Assembly: GCA_964578745.1 (NCBI GenBank)
Contig: CAZODZ010000003.1
Span: forward strand, 1-64,000
Origin: SKVJ01 sp964578745
GTDB taxonomy: Bacteria; Chloroflexota; Dehalococcoidia; GIF9; AB-539-J10
Direction: 5' to 3'
DNA length: 64,000 nucleotides
In this document: one piece after another, positions 1 to 8,640 of the stretch
How the letters are laid out: every line of letters begins with the position of its first letter
How positions within the stretch are numbered: the stretch's first letter is position 1
Made by a program: the position numbers and the translations under genes
Notes under the pieces: generated by a model
Databases searched by the model: none
Told to the model about the DNA's origin: nothing
Seen by the model: only the letters and a program-made list of their open reading frames with translations

Positions 1-2
1 CG

Positions 3-467
3 GCGATCATCGCACCTGTTGGCTCGTCCCCATCAGCGACAATCGCCGCTCTTGAGAACTTCCCGGTGGAGCCCGATGTGATCTTCGCCGCCGTCTACCC
101 CGGAATGGTGAATCGCCTCATGGATGCCTCCCTGTGGTACACCGGCGGCCCATACACGACATCGTACGGGAGCCTGGCTGGCATCTGCTCAGGTGCAACA
201 GCGACGGCCTACATGGACGAATCCCGCGTATCGGTCGTTGCTTTTCCTTGCATGGGTTCACGGCGTTGGGGCGGCTTCAATGACATGGAGCTGGCTATGG
301 CTGTAAACATCAAGAATTTCGACACTCTTATCAAGGGCCTGGAGAATACGTGGCTCACCGGACACTCGTACCCGATTGGCCTCATCATGGGTGACCAGAA
401 CGAGACACATCACCCGATTCCGGACTACAGCTACAGCAGTGTGTATCCCTACTGTGATGAAAGGTAG
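3..467 (+). CDS. DUF169 family protein, 5' end outside the window
   Basis: The frame is open from base 3 with no start codon that has to be used, so this is the C-terminal ~154 residues of a longer protein. The pattern of a PDV...YPG stretch, a small-residue SYGSLAGICSGA segment, a late acidic NDMELAMAV segment and a final GHSYP matches the C-terminal part of DUF169 (COG2043) proteins. Function in that family is not established; members are often found in anaerobes near redox or CoA genes. An internal GTG at 66 exists but upstream codons are equally protein-like. No membrane segment is visible in this part. Confidence 0.7.
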   Translation, partial: AIIAPVGSSPSATIAALENFPVEPDVIFAAVYPGMVNRLMDASLWYTGGPYTTSYGSLAGICSGATATAYMDESRVSVVAFPCMGSRRWGGFNDMELAMAVNIKNFDTLIKGLENTWLTGHSYPIGLIMGDQNETHHPIPDYSYSSVYPYCDER

Positions 468-634
468 TGGAGCAGGATGCCGTTACGTCAGAACAGGCCT
501 TGACAGCCAACCAGACCAGGGATGAAGATGTGCTTGTTTACGAGCCCAAGTCACTGAAGTTGGCAGTATGTCTTGTCTTGTGCGAGATAACGAGAACGAT
601 TCAACAAGGAGGTTGGAAGAGAAGAGGTATCTAG
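467..634 (+). CDS. Possible small translationally coupled ORF (55 aa), unknown
   Basis: A GTG overlaps the DUF169 stop as TAGTG, with AAAGG a few bases upstream, and opens a 55-codon frame. The middle (DEDVLVYEPKSLKLAV) looks protein-like; the end is Arg/Lys-rich. No family is recognised. The neighbourhood also holds a truncated lipoprotein-like start, so this may be decayed sequence rather than a working gene. Low confidence. Confidence 0.22.
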   Translation: MEQDAVTSEQALTANQTRDEDVLVYEPKSLKLAVCLVLCEITRTIQQGGWKRRGI

Positions 635-636
635 CC

Positions 637-735
637 ATGCTGACTGCTGCCTGTTTGGGCGCGGTGATGCTGCTTTCAGCCTGCGCACCCCGGCCTACGC
701 CACCTTCGGCCGAGACTTCTCCTTCGCTAAGATGA
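637..735 (+). pseudogene. Truncated lipoprotein start (signal peptide and lipobox only)
   Basis: An ATG preceded by AGAGG opens 32 codons reading MLTAACLGAVMLLSACAPRP followed by a Pro/Ser-rich tail, then TGA. This is a textbook lipoprotein signal peptide with an LSAC lipobox, but no mature domain follows. After the stop the same frame stays open to about base 880 without recognisable protein character. Most likely a remnant of a binding-protein or lipoprotein gene; a very small real lipoprotein is possible. Confidence 0.35.
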
Positions 736-1078
736 ACTGTCCTCGAATTCTCACAGCTCCAGTGGAGGAACCAGTCCACTGGAATGACCCGTCTGTATGA
801 CCTGCCGGGTTCCTCTGCCACAAGCCATGTGCAAAGGTGTTCCACTTTCTTCAGGGCACACTCGACGCGTCTTCAGGAACCATAACAAGCCATATCATCA
901 GAGGGGTTCTTCCCTATATACTTCTCATAGGCCTCGGGCTTCTGCTGATGGTGAGGTTCCCTGAAATAGTGCTCTGGCTGCCAAACAGAATGATTGCATA
1001 GCGGCAGGGCGGGCCTCTGATAAAATAGACGCGCCCGCTCTTGATCCATAGAAACGGCAAGAACAGCTAGGAGGTTCA
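736..1078. other. Intergenic stretch before the hydratase gene
   Basis: No convincing gene on either strand. Near its right end there is a possible extended -10 (TGATAAAAT, about 1018-1026) and a strong Shine-Dalgarno sequence (AGGAGG, about 1069-1074) belonging to the downstream hydratase. The rest shows no repeat or RNA motif that I can recognise. Confidence 0.5.
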
Positions 1079-1867
1079 ATGGCGCTGACAAAAGACCAGG
1101 TTGAACAGATCTCAAACGAGCTGATTGAAGCTGAGCGGGCGTGTGCGCCGGTGGTGGCGCTCACCGACAGGTTTCCGGACGTGTCTTACGAGGATGCGTA
1201 TGCCATCCAGCTCAAGACGTTTGACACTCGGGTTCGAGCAGGTGCCGTAATCGTAGGCAAGAAGATTGGCCTCACGAGCAGGGCGATGCAAGACCAGTTC
1301 AACATCAGGGAACCTGACTACGGAATGATTACCAACACAATGGTTGTGCGCGAGGGCGCGCCTGTTCCAATGAGCAGTCTCATCCTGCCCCGCATCGAAC
1401 CTGAGATCGCTTTCCTCCTCAAGGAGGACCTCAAGGGACCCGGCATCAACGTTGCAAATGTGCTTGAGGCGACCGAGGGAGTACTTCCAGCCTTCGAGAT
1501 CATCGACAGCAGGTACAAAGACTGGAAGATCACGGTGAAGGACTCGATATCTGACAATGCGTCTGCTGCGCTCATGGTGCTGGGCGGGAAACTCACCCCC
1601 ATCAAGGACCTTGATTTGCGCTACGTGGGGCTTGTGTTAGAGAAGAACGGCGAGGTAGTGAGCACAGGCGCGGGCGCTGCTGTGCTGGGTAACCCGGCCG
1701 AATCGGTCGCATGGCTTGCAAACAAACTCACCGAATACGGAATTACGCTGAAGAAGGGCGAATTCGTTATGTCCGGCAGCCTTGTGTCGGCAGTCAAGGT
1801 CGAGGCAGGTTCACACCTGAGAGCTACATTCGACCGACTAGGCTCCGTTTCAGTACGTTTCGAGTGA
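1079..1867 (+). CDS. 2-keto-4-pentenoate hydratase / fumarylacetoacetase-fold protein (MhpD family)
   Basis: Length 262 aa, typical of MhpD/DmpE/DmpH hydratases and decarboxylases that act on 2-hydroxy-dienoates late in meta-cleavage pathways, using a divalent metal. Family features seen are VGKKIGLTS near residue 60, PRIEPEIAFLL near 105 with the acidic metal ligands, and EGVLPAFEIIDSRY near 140. It starts at an ATG 5 bases after AGGAGG. It is followed by iorA after 68 bases, so the pair may serve aromatic or keto-acid breakdown. Hydratase versus 4-oxalocrotonate decarboxylase cannot be separated by eye. Confidence 0.85.
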   Translation: MALTKDQVEQISNELIEAERACAPVVALTDRFPDVSYEDAYAIQLKTFDTRVRAGAVIVGKKIGLTSRAMQDQFNIREPDYGMITNTMVVREGAPVPMSSLILPRIEPEIAFLLKEDLKGPGINVANVLEATEGVLPAFEIIDSRYKDWKITVKDSISDNASAALMVLGGKLTPIKDLDLRYVGLVLEKNGEVVSTGAGAAVLGNPAESVAWLANKLTEYGITLKKGEFVMSGSLVSAVKVEAGSHLRATFDRLGSVSVRFE

Positions 1868-1935
1868 CTTGGCCGTAGGCCCTCAGAGGGCCAACGGCGG
1901 ATACAGGTGAATCCGCTTACGAATAGGGGGTCAAC

Positions 1936-3849
1936 ATGCCTAATCTGGCTCAATTATCAGCTGGCTCGTATAACCTGCTTCAGGGTAACGAGGCCATTGC
2001 ACGGGGAGCGCTGGAGGCTGGAGTGCAGTACTGCGCTGCCTATCCTGGTACGCCATCGACAGAGATTCTGACGACCTTCGCCAGCGTAGCCCGAGAGGCT
2101 GGCCTGCATGCCGAGTGGTCCAGCAACGAGAAGGTCGCCACCGACGCCGCGCTCGCGGCGGCGTACGCGGGGCTGCGCTCAATGACTTCAATGAAGAACG
2201 CGGGCCTTAACGTCGCGATGGACACGCTTCAGCATATCAACCTCGCGACGCTGGGAGACCAGGGTGGCGCGATGGTCGTCGTGGTAGCTGATGACCCGCA
2301 GTCGCACGCAAGCGGCGACGAGGAGGACACCCGCTGGGTTGCGCAGATGGCCAATGCGCCGCTCCTGGAGCCGTCAAATTTCCAAGAAGCGTACGAGATG
2401 ACAAAGTATCTCTTCGACCTCTCTGAGGAGTTCAGAATCTTCTGCTGGCTTCGCGACTACACGCGCCTTGCCCATGCGCGAGGTCGGGTACAGGTAGGTG
2501 AGTACAAGAAAGTCAAGAAGACGGCCCGCTACGACTCGTCCAAGTGCTTCACTCCATATATCGCCCCGCCCAAGCATGCGGCCCTTGTCGAGAAAATGGC
2601 AAAGATCAAGGATCGCTTCGAGGAGTCGCGCTTCAATTCGTACGAGGGGCCGGAGAACCCCGAGTTACTGATCATCGCGAGTGGCAGCGGAGTCCCGTCG
2701 TCCAGGGATGCCATCGAGGAACTCGGGCTCGGTTCGCAGGTGGGTCTGCTTAAGCTCGGTACCCTGTGGCCGTTCCCATCCAGTCTGGTACTTTCTCACG
2801 TAGCGAAGGCGAAGAGAGTGCTCGTCGTCGAAGAGGTCGACCCTTTCGTCGAGACTCACACGAAGGAAGCCGTCGCTGACGCACGTCTCACCAATTGTCC
2901 TGAGATCCTCGGCAAGGGCTCGGGCCACATGAGCTACGTTGGAGAGAATAATCCGGACAGGGTTATCGCCCCGCTGAGCAGGCTCTTCGGCACCGATTAC
3001 CGCGCGCGCGATCCGAAGTACCAAGAGAAGCTCGACGCGACGATCGGCAAGATGGTTGTCAGCCGCGGCCTCATCTGGTGCCCGGGATGTCCGCACAGGG
3101 CCAGTTTCTATGCCATCGGCAACGCGATAAAGCGGGACGGCCGCCACGCTATCGTGAGCAGCGACATCGGTTGCTATACACTTGATGCATTCCCCGAGGG
3201 CACACAGATCACCAGTGTGCTCCATTGCATGGGCGGCGGCGCTGGCGAGGCATGCGGGTTTGGCCAACTGGAGCAGTTCGGCCTCGATCAACCCGTCATC
3301 GGCATCTGCGGAGACTCGACGTTCTTCCACGCCTCTATTCCAGCCCTTATCAATGCTGTCTACAACAAGTCGGACATGACCCTCATCATCCTGGACAACT
3401 CCATCACCGCCATGACGGGGTTCCAGCCTCACGCTTCCAGTGGCCAGACGGCTACCCGTGAGGTTACCAACACCATAGACATGGAAGCGCTGTGCAGGAC
3501 TCTTGGTTGCCGTGTCGAGGTCAAGGACCCATTTGACACGAAGGCCACGTCCGCGTGCCTCCAGGAGCTGCTGAAGGACAAGGGCGGTGTGAAAGTCCTC
3601 ATCCTCAGGCACAAGTGCGAATTACTCCGCATGAGAGAGGAACGCAGACATCCTTACAAGGTCTGGGTAGACACGGAGAAGTGCAGAGGCGATAAGTGCG
3701 GGTTCTGCTACCGCGTTCTGCGATGTCCCGGCATCCGGTACGACAAAGAGACGGGCAAGGCCCGAATAGAGGAAGCACTCTGTGCTGAATGTGGCCTATG
3801 TGCAGACCTTTGTCCGAGCAAGGCCATCATGAAGGAGGAACGGGCATAA
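1936..3849 (+). CDS. iorA: Indolepyruvate:ferredoxin oxidoreductase, alpha subunit
   Basis: Length 637 aa, full length for IorA. The N-terminal third is the pyrimidine-binding domain (GNEAIARGALEAG), the middle is the swivel domain, and the TPP-binding domain carries CPGCPHR (about 378) and GDSTFFH (about 458). The C-terminus is a ferredoxin domain with CRGDKCGFCYR..C and CAECGLCADLCP, enough for two Fe-S clusters. It oxidatively decarboxylates aryl pyruvates to aryl-acetyl-CoA and reduces ferredoxin, in the cytoplasm. The stop overlaps the iorB start (TAATG), so the subunits are translationally coupled. Confidence 0.95.
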   Translation: MPNLAQLSAGSYNLLQGNEAIARGALEAGVQYCAAYPGTPSTEILTTFASVAREAGLHAEWSSNEKVATDAALAAAYAGLRSMTSMKNAGLNVAMDTLQHINLATLGDQGGAMVVVVADDPQSHASGDEEDTRWVAQMANAPLLEPSNFQEAYEMTKYLFDLSEEFRIFCWLRDYTRLAHARGRVQVGEYKKVKKTARYDSSKCFTPYIAPPKHAALVEKMAKIKDRFEESRFNSYEGPENPELLIIASGSGVPSSRDAIEELGLGSQVGLLKLGTLWPFPSSLVLSHVAKAKRVLVVEEVDPFVETHTKEAVADARLTNCPEILGKGSGHMSYVGENNPDRVIAPLSRLFGTDYRARDPKYQEKLDATIGKMVVSRGLIWCPGCPHRASFYAIGNAIKRDGRHAIVSSDIGCYTLDAFPEGTQITSVLHCMGGGAGEACGFGQLEQFGLDQPVIGICGDSTFFHASIPALINAVYNKSDMTLIILDNSITAMTGFQPHASSGQTATREVTNTIDMEALCRTLGCRVEVKDPFDTKATSACLQELLKDKGGVKVLILRHKCELLRMREERRHPYKVWVDTEKCRGDKCGFCYRVLRCPGIRYDKETGKARIEEALCAECGLCADLCPSKAIMKEERA

Positions 3850-4457
3850 TGGCTATCTCTGCTGATCCCTTGAACATGATTATCTGCGGAGTCGGCGGCC
3901 AGGGGAACATCCTGCTGTCCGGCATGCTCGGCAGTGCGTACATCAAGAAAGGGTACTACGCGACCATTGGCGAAACGTTCGGGGCAGCCCAGCGGGGGGG
4001 TGCTGTGTTCAGTGCCGTCCGCGTGTCGCAAAAACGTGAATACGGACCGCTGATCCCCGAGGGCAAAGCACACTTGATTGTCGGCCTCGAGCCACTTGAA
4101 ACACTGCGCCTTGCGCACAAGTATGCAAATCCGCAGACTGTGTGTATAAGCAACGTCTATCCGGTCACACCCGCAGGAGTTGCGGCGAACAGAGAGAAAT
4201 ACCCCGACGTCGACGAGGCAAAGGAAGCCCTTGCAGACGTTTGCGCGCAGACCTGGTTCCTTGATGCGACGAGCATTGCCCTTGATCTTGGAGCACCCAT
4301 CGCCATGAACATAGTCATGGTTGGTGCACTCCTCGGTACCGGACAACTCTCGCTGACAGAAGAAGATATCAAGGCCGAACTGCGGGAGAGCCTCCCGCCA
4401 GACAGGCTCGAGCTCAATTTCGAGGCGCTGTCGCGCGGGATGAAGACAGTGGCGTAG
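3849..4457 (+). CDS. iorB: Indolepyruvate:ferredoxin oxidoreductase, beta subunit
   Basis: The ATG at 3849 overlaps the iorA stop and follows AAGGAGGAAC, giving 202 aa; an upstream in-frame start exists but would sit inside iorA. The N-terminus carries ICGVGGQGNILLSGM and the TFGAAQRGGAV segment, the gamma-type domain of 2-oxoacid:ferredoxin oxidoreductases. It forms the catalytic complex with IorA and helps bind CoA. It sits 28 bases before hisS, so hisS may be read from the same transcript. Confidence 0.94.
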   Translation: MAISADPLNMIICGVGGQGNILLSGMLGSAYIKKGYYATIGETFGAAQRGGAVFSAVRVSQKREYGPLIPEGKAHLIVGLEPLETLRLAHKYANPQTVCISNVYPVTPAGVAANREKYPDVDEAKEALADVCAQTWFLDATSIALDLGAPIAMNIVMVGALLGTGQLSLTEEDIKAELRESLPPDRLELNFEALSRGMKTVA

Positions 4458-4485
4458 GCTGGGCAGCGGAGGAACAGAGGCAAGA

Positions 4486-5736
4486 GTGTACAGGGCACCC
4501 CGGGGAACGACGGATATACTGCCAGAGGAGCAGGCGTACTGGCATCATGTCCAAGAGCGTGCGGCCCACGTGTGCAGTCTGTACGGCTATGAGCGGATAG
4601 ACACGCCCATCTTCGAGGATTACGGCCTGTTCGCACGTACAGACGCGGCTGGCACTGACCTCGTTGAGAAAGAGATGTACGTCTTCGAGGACCGCAGTGG
4701 GCAGCGTCTGGCGCTGCGCGCTGAGAACACCGCGCCGGTATGCCGCGCGTACATACAACATGGCATGTCGAGTCTTCCCCAGCCCGTCAGGCTCTATTAC
4801 TGGGGACCTACTTTTCGGTACGAGCGACCCCAGGCAGGCCGGTACCGGCAGCATCACCAGTTCGGGTGCGAAGCGCTCGGTGATCCCTCCCCAAGCCTCG
4901 ACGTCGAGGTCATCGAACTGGCCATCCGTTATCTTTCCTCGCTCGGTCTTGAGAATCTGTCCGTGGTCCTGAACAGCATCGGCTGCCGACAGTGTCAGCC
5001 ACAATACGTCGAGGTGCTCAAACAGTACTACCGGGGCATCGCATCTCGTATCTGCCCCGACTGCACCGTCCGGCTGGCGCATAATCCACTGAGGTTGCTG
5101 GACTGCAAGGAGGACTCCTGCCAGGTAATCATTGAGGAGGCGCCACACATCTCCGACTATCTCTGCCCCGACTGCAGGACCCATTTCCAAGAAGTGATGG
5201 ACCAACTGCAGATCCTAGGCATCCCTTACACGTTGAACCATCGCCTGGTGCGCGGGTTGGACTACTACACACGGACTGTGTTCGAGATCCACCCCGCGCG
5301 CGAGGGCGGACAAAGCGCAATCGTGGGCGGAGGGCGCTACGATGGGCTCATGGAGGCTATAGGCGGCAAACCAACCCCGGGAGTGGGCTTTGCCATGGGT
5401 ATCGAGCGAGTCATCCTCAATCTCAAGGAACAGGGCATTGCCGTTCCCCCACGAGCCACACCGGACATATATCTGGCCCACCGGGGGACGAGTACGCGCA
5501 TGGCAGCTGTTGCACTGGCCCGACGGCTGAGAGACCAAGACATCGGGGTTATCATCCCTGCCAGTGAGAAGAGCCTCAAGGCCCAGTTGCGGCAGGCGCA
5601 CTCGCTTGGCGTCAGCTACACCATCATCCTGGGAGACGACGAGATTGAGGCAGGCACAGCCATCGTGCGTGATATGAAGGCCAACACGCAGGCGACCATT
5701 GTGCAGGACGACCTGGTACGTCATCTGTCGGCCTGA
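4486..5736 (+). CDS. hisS: Histidyl-tRNA synthetase
   Basis: Length 416 aa, starting at a GTG behind GGAGG. Class II synthetase. Motif 1 lies around PRGTTDILPEE, motif 2 around FRYERPQAGRYRQHHQFGCE, the HisRS-specific motif is RGLDYYTRTVFE, and motif 3 ends in GVGFAMGIERV. The anticodon-binding domain covers about 325-416. The insertion near 170-235 has four Cys pairs (CRQCQ, CPDC, CKEDSC, CPDCR), suggesting a structural zinc or loop region found in many bacterial HisRS. It charges tRNA-His in the cytoplasm. Confidence 0.97.
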   Translation: MYRAPRGTTDILPEEQAYWHHVQERAAHVCSLYGYERIDTPIFEDYGLFARTDAAGTDLVEKEMYVFEDRSGQRLALRAENTAPVCRAYIQHGMSSLPQPVRLYYWGPTFRYERPQAGRYRQHHQFGCEALGDPSPSLDVEVIELAIRYLSSLGLENLSVVLNSIGCRQCQPQYVEVLKQYYRGIASRICPDCTVRLAHNPLRLLDCKEDSCQVIIEEAPHISDYLCPDCRTHFQEVMDQLQILGIPYTLNHRLVRGLDYYTRTVFEIHPAREGGQSAIVGGGRYDGLMEAIGGKPTPGVGFAMGIERVILNLKEQGIAVPPRATPDIYLAHRGTSTRMAAVALARRLRDQDIGVIIPASEKSLKAQLRQAHSLGVSYTIILGDDEIEAGTAIVRDMKANTQATIVQDDLVRHLSA

Positions 5737-5782
5737 CAACACACCGCTAGCGCTCGTCTCCATAGCTAGTCGTTCGCGTCTG

Positions 5783-5791
5783 TGCTATAAT
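5783..5791 (+). promoter_or_regulatory. gyrB promoter (extended -10)
   Basis: TGCTATAAT is a perfect extended -10. The -35 position (5763-5768, TAGCTA) is weak, as expected for an extended -10 promoter. It predicts a leader of about 110 bases before the gyrB ATG at 5908, the longest leader in the window for a core gene. No strong Shine-Dalgarno sequence precedes the ATG. Confidence 0.65.
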
Positions 5792-5907
5792 TTACGTTGT
5801 GTGGAGACGCGCAGTCCGTCGCACCGACGAGGACCCCTTGAGGAGTGACGGCGGTCATCAGTCAACCAGCCTGATTCTCTAGCTGAACTACTTAGGTACA
5901 TCTGCAC

Positions 5908-7818
5908 ATGGCTGTCGACAACCTTAAGCCCCGTCGTGAGTACACATCAAGAGACATCCAGATACTTGATGAGATTGAGGCTGTACGCCTGCGGCCGGGC
6001 ATGTACATCGGCGGGACCGGGTTCGAGGGACTGCAGCACCTGTTGTATGAGATCGTCTACAACAGCATCGATGAGGCCTTGGCCGGCTACTGCGACCTCA
6101 TCAACGTGACAATCCATCCTGATAATAGCATTACCGTCAAGGACAACGGCCGGGGTATCCCCGTCGACCTCATCCCATCGACCGACATCACGGCGCTTGA
6201 AGCCGTGATGACGCGACTCCACGCAGGCGGCAAGTTCGGCAACCACCTGTATGATGTATCCAGCGGACTTCACGGCGTAGGGGCATCCGTCGTCAATGCA
6301 CTCTCGCGAAAGACAAGGGTCGAGGTCCGCCGGGGCGGAAAGATTTACTGCCAGACATACGAGCGTGGCGTACCTGTCTCTGAGATAACCGTGCTCGGCG
6401 AGACAACGGAGACCGGTACCAGCACAACCTTCGAGGCCGACCCTGAGATATTTGAGGACACCAACTACGATTTCACCATAACCTCGCAGCGGCTTCGGGA
6501 GATGGCCTTCCTCAACAAGGGAATAACAATCCACCTCGAAGACCAGCGCACTAACGAAGAGCGAACATACTACTTCGAAGGGGGTATCGCGAGCTACGTC
6601 CGGCGTATGAGCCGTGACAAGAACGTCATCCACCCGGAACCTATCTACCTCTCCGGGACAGCAGAATCGTCTTCGGTGGAGGTCGCAATCCAGTACAACG
6701 ACTCCATGGCTGAAACGACCTACTCGTTCGCCAACTGTGTCAATACGCGCGACGGAGGCACCCACCTGACCGGCTTCCGAGCCGCGCTGACGCGCGTGCT
6801 GACTGACTACCTCCGCAAGAACAAGCTTTCGAAAGACAGTGACCCCAGTCTTACCGGAGACGACGTGCGGCAGGGGCTCGTTGCCGTGGTCAGCATCAAA
6901 CTCTCGAATCCCCAGTTCGAAGGCCAGACCAAGGCAAAGCTCGGCAATCCCGAGGTGCGCAGCCAGGTGGAGTCGATCGTCTCTGACCAGCTTAGCCTGT
7001 ACCTGGAACAACATCCCGATGACGCACGGGCAATTCTGGACAAGTGTCTTGTATCCGCGCGAGCGCGAGAAGCCGCCAGGAAGGCGCGCGAACTCGTCTT
7101 CAAGAAGTCCAGTTTCGAGACCTCAACACTGCCTGGTAAGCTGGCCGACTGCTCCGAGAAGAACCCCGAGGAGTGCGAATTGTATCTGGTTGAGGGTGAT
7201 TCCGCCGGAGGTTCGGCCAAGCAGGGGAGGGATCGCCGTTTCCAGGCTATTCTACCGCTCAGAGGCAAGATCCTTAACGTCGAGAAGGCCACCAAGGATC
7301 GAATCCTCGCCCACGAGGAGATACGCGCCCTCGCAACGGCGCTCCGCGCCAACGCCGACGGACTGGACCTCTCGAAGCTACGCTACCACCGCATCATAAT
7401 CATGACCGACGCAGATGTGGATGGCGCCCACATACGGACGTTGCTTCTCACGTTCTTCTACCGGCATATGCCTGAACTCATTGAGGGCGGGCACCTGTAC
7501 ATCGCGCAGCCCCCCTTGTATCGTGTACGCTCCGGCAAACGCGAGGTGTGGGTATACACGGAAGAACAGAAGGACAAGGCGATTGCGGAGTTAGGTAGCA
7601 AAGCTGAGGTACAACGCTACAAAGGCCTTGGAGAGATGAGCGCCGAGCAGTTGTGGGAGACTACAATGAACCCTGAGACGCGCACGCTCATCAGGGTTGA
7701 GGTGGAAGACAGCGCTGCAGCCGACAGAATCTTCAGTCTGCTGATGGGAAGCGAAGTCGAGCCACGCAAGAACTTCATACAGAAACACGCAGAGTACGTC
7801 GAGAATCTAGACGTCTAG
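5908..7818 (+). CDS. gyrB: DNA gyrase subunit B
   Basis: Length 636 aa. The GHKL ATPase domain has YNSIDEALAGYC, DNGRGIPV and GLHGVGASVVNALS; the transducer domain has QTKAKLGNPEVR; the TOPRIM domain has EGDSAGGSAKQGRDR and DADVDGAHIR; the C-terminus ends with YKGLGEMSAEQLWETTMNPE, diagnostic of GyrB/ParE. It pairs with GyrA (not in the window) to supercoil DNA. The final stop shares a CTAG with the convergent nadD stop. GyrB is preferred over ParE because of its place beside dnaA and its length. Confidence 0.96.
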   Translation: MAVDNLKPRREYTSRDIQILDEIEAVRLRPGMYIGGTGFEGLQHLLYEIVYNSIDEALAGYCDLINVTIHPDNSITVKDNGRGIPVDLIPSTDITALEAVMTRLHAGGKFGNHLYDVSSGLHGVGASVVNALSRKTRVEVRRGGKIYCQTYERGVPVSEITVLGETTETGTSTTFEADPEIFEDTNYDFTITSQRLREMAFLNKGITIHLEDQRTNEERTYYFEGGIASYVRRMSRDKNVIHPEPIYLSGTAESSSVEVAIQYNDSMAETTYSFANCVNTRDGGTHLTGFRAALTRVLTDYLRKNKLSKDSDPSLTGDDVRQGLVAVVSIKLSNPQFEGQTKAKLGNPEVRSQVESIVSDQLSLYLEQHPDDARAILDKCLVSARAREAARKARELVFKKSSFETSTLPGKLADCSEKNPEECELYLVEGDSAGGSAKQGRDRRFQAILPLRGKILNVEKATKDRILAHEEIRALATALRANADGLDLSKLRYHRIIIMTDADVDGAHIRTLLLTFFYRHMPELIEGGHLYIAQPPLYRVRSGKREVWVYTEEQKDKAIAELGSKAEVQRYKGLGEMSAEQLWETTMNPETRTLIRVEVEDSAAADRIFSLLMGSEVEPRKNFIQKHAEYVENLDV

Positions 7819-8429
7819 GTAGTATTGGCAGACCTGTAGAGGCCATGCGCAATGATGTATCTTTCCACTTCTCCTGGAACGAGGTAGTCTATCGGCAGTC
7901 CCTTCGAAACCCGCTCCCTTATGCCTGATGAACTGATTCCTATGATCGGGCTGTCAAGCGTCACCACATTCTCCTTTGCCAACCCCTTGATACTCGATGC
8001 TACCTCGCTCAATTCCGGCAGGTTAGTGCCGACCCTCGGAACCACAACCAAGCGGCACATCTTCACAAGACGCTCGGCGTCCTTCCACAGTGGAAGGTCC
8101 GTGAAGCTATCTCGACCAAGTATCAGATAGTAATCGTGTTCCCCCAGCTTCCTGCGTAGCTCATCGAGTGTATCGACAGTATATGTCGGTCCCCCACGTT
8201 CAACTTCTACAGTACATAACTGGAAGCCATCATGCTTGGCAATAGCGAGCCGTACCATCTCGACCCTATGATTCGCACTTGTAACCTCATGATCAATTTT
8301 CAGCCAAGGATTCCCCGCAGGTATGAATAACACTTTATCAAGTGAAAGCCTGATGCGTGCCTCCTCAGCAATGAATATATGTCCAGCGTGAACTGGATCG
8401 AATGTCCCACCTAAGATACCTATCCTCAT
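7815..8429 (-). CDS. nadD: Nicotinate-nucleotide adenylyltransferase
   Basis: Length 204 aa. The nucleotidyltransferase motif GTFDPVHAGHIFIAEEA sits at the N-terminus and ISSSGIRERV near 170 is the second substrate-binding motif. It converts nicotinate mononucleotide and ATP to deamido-NAD. It is transcribed toward gyrB and its TAG overlaps the gyrB TAG in CTAG at 7815-7818. It is well conserved and does not look degraded despite lying in an AT-richer patch. Confidence 0.95.
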   Translation of the reverse strand: MRIGILGGTFDPVHAGHIFIAEEARIRLSLDKVLFIPAGNPWLKIDHEVTSANHRVEMVRLAIAKHDGFQLCTVEVERGGPTYTVDTLDELRRKLGEHDYYLILGRDSFTDLPLWKDAERLVKMCRLVVVPRVGTNLPELSEVASSIKGLAKENVVTLDSPIIGISSSGIRERVSKGLPIDYLVPGEVERYIIAHGLYRSANTT

Positions 8430-8640
8430 TATTAGTATTTTCTTTGTTAGTATTATTTACTGAGATATTTAAAGAGTAGTGATTATATCATTCATCAGAA
8501 TCATAATAGCGCGACGTGATGATTCATTCAGGATATCAACCAGCGTGTGTGGAGTCTCAACATGTTGGAACAATCGACGACAGAGTTGTTGACAGACTAG
8601 AGAGGCTGGAGAGAAAGAATCTAGTCAGGTTATTCACAGG
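8430..8640. other. Candidate replication origin region (AT-rich gap with one DnaA box)
   Basis: This gap is clearly AT-richer than its surroundings. It holds a direct repeat TTAGTATT (8432-8439 and 8447-8454), a 7-bp inverted repeat GACTAGA/TCTAGTC (8595-8601, 8620-8626) and a perfect DnaA box TTATTCACA at 8630-8638 that overlaps the dnaA stop codon. A one-mismatch box, TGTGGATAC, lies at 8934-8942 inside dnaA. The neighbours dnaA and gyrB support an origin, but one perfect box is fewer than usual, so this is tentative. Confidence 0.35.
8482..8490 (-). promoter_or_regulatory. nadD promoter (extended -10)
   Basis: On the minus strand the sequence reads TGATATAAT, a perfect extended -10, placing transcription start near 8475 and giving a leader of about 45 bases. 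The -35 region is not consensus. The site lies inside the AT-rich dnaA-nadD gap, so some of the AT richness may be promoter and not origin. Confidence 0.5.

Noticed and set aside
2665..3612. Long minus-strand frame opposite iorA
   Set aside because: Complement of a conserved oxidoreductase; no start signal and no recognisable protein features.
5947..7014. Long minus-strand frame opposite gyrB (355 codons)
   Set aside because: It is a shadow of gyrB: Cys/Arg-rich mirror composition, no start signal, and it overlaps a fully conserved gene.
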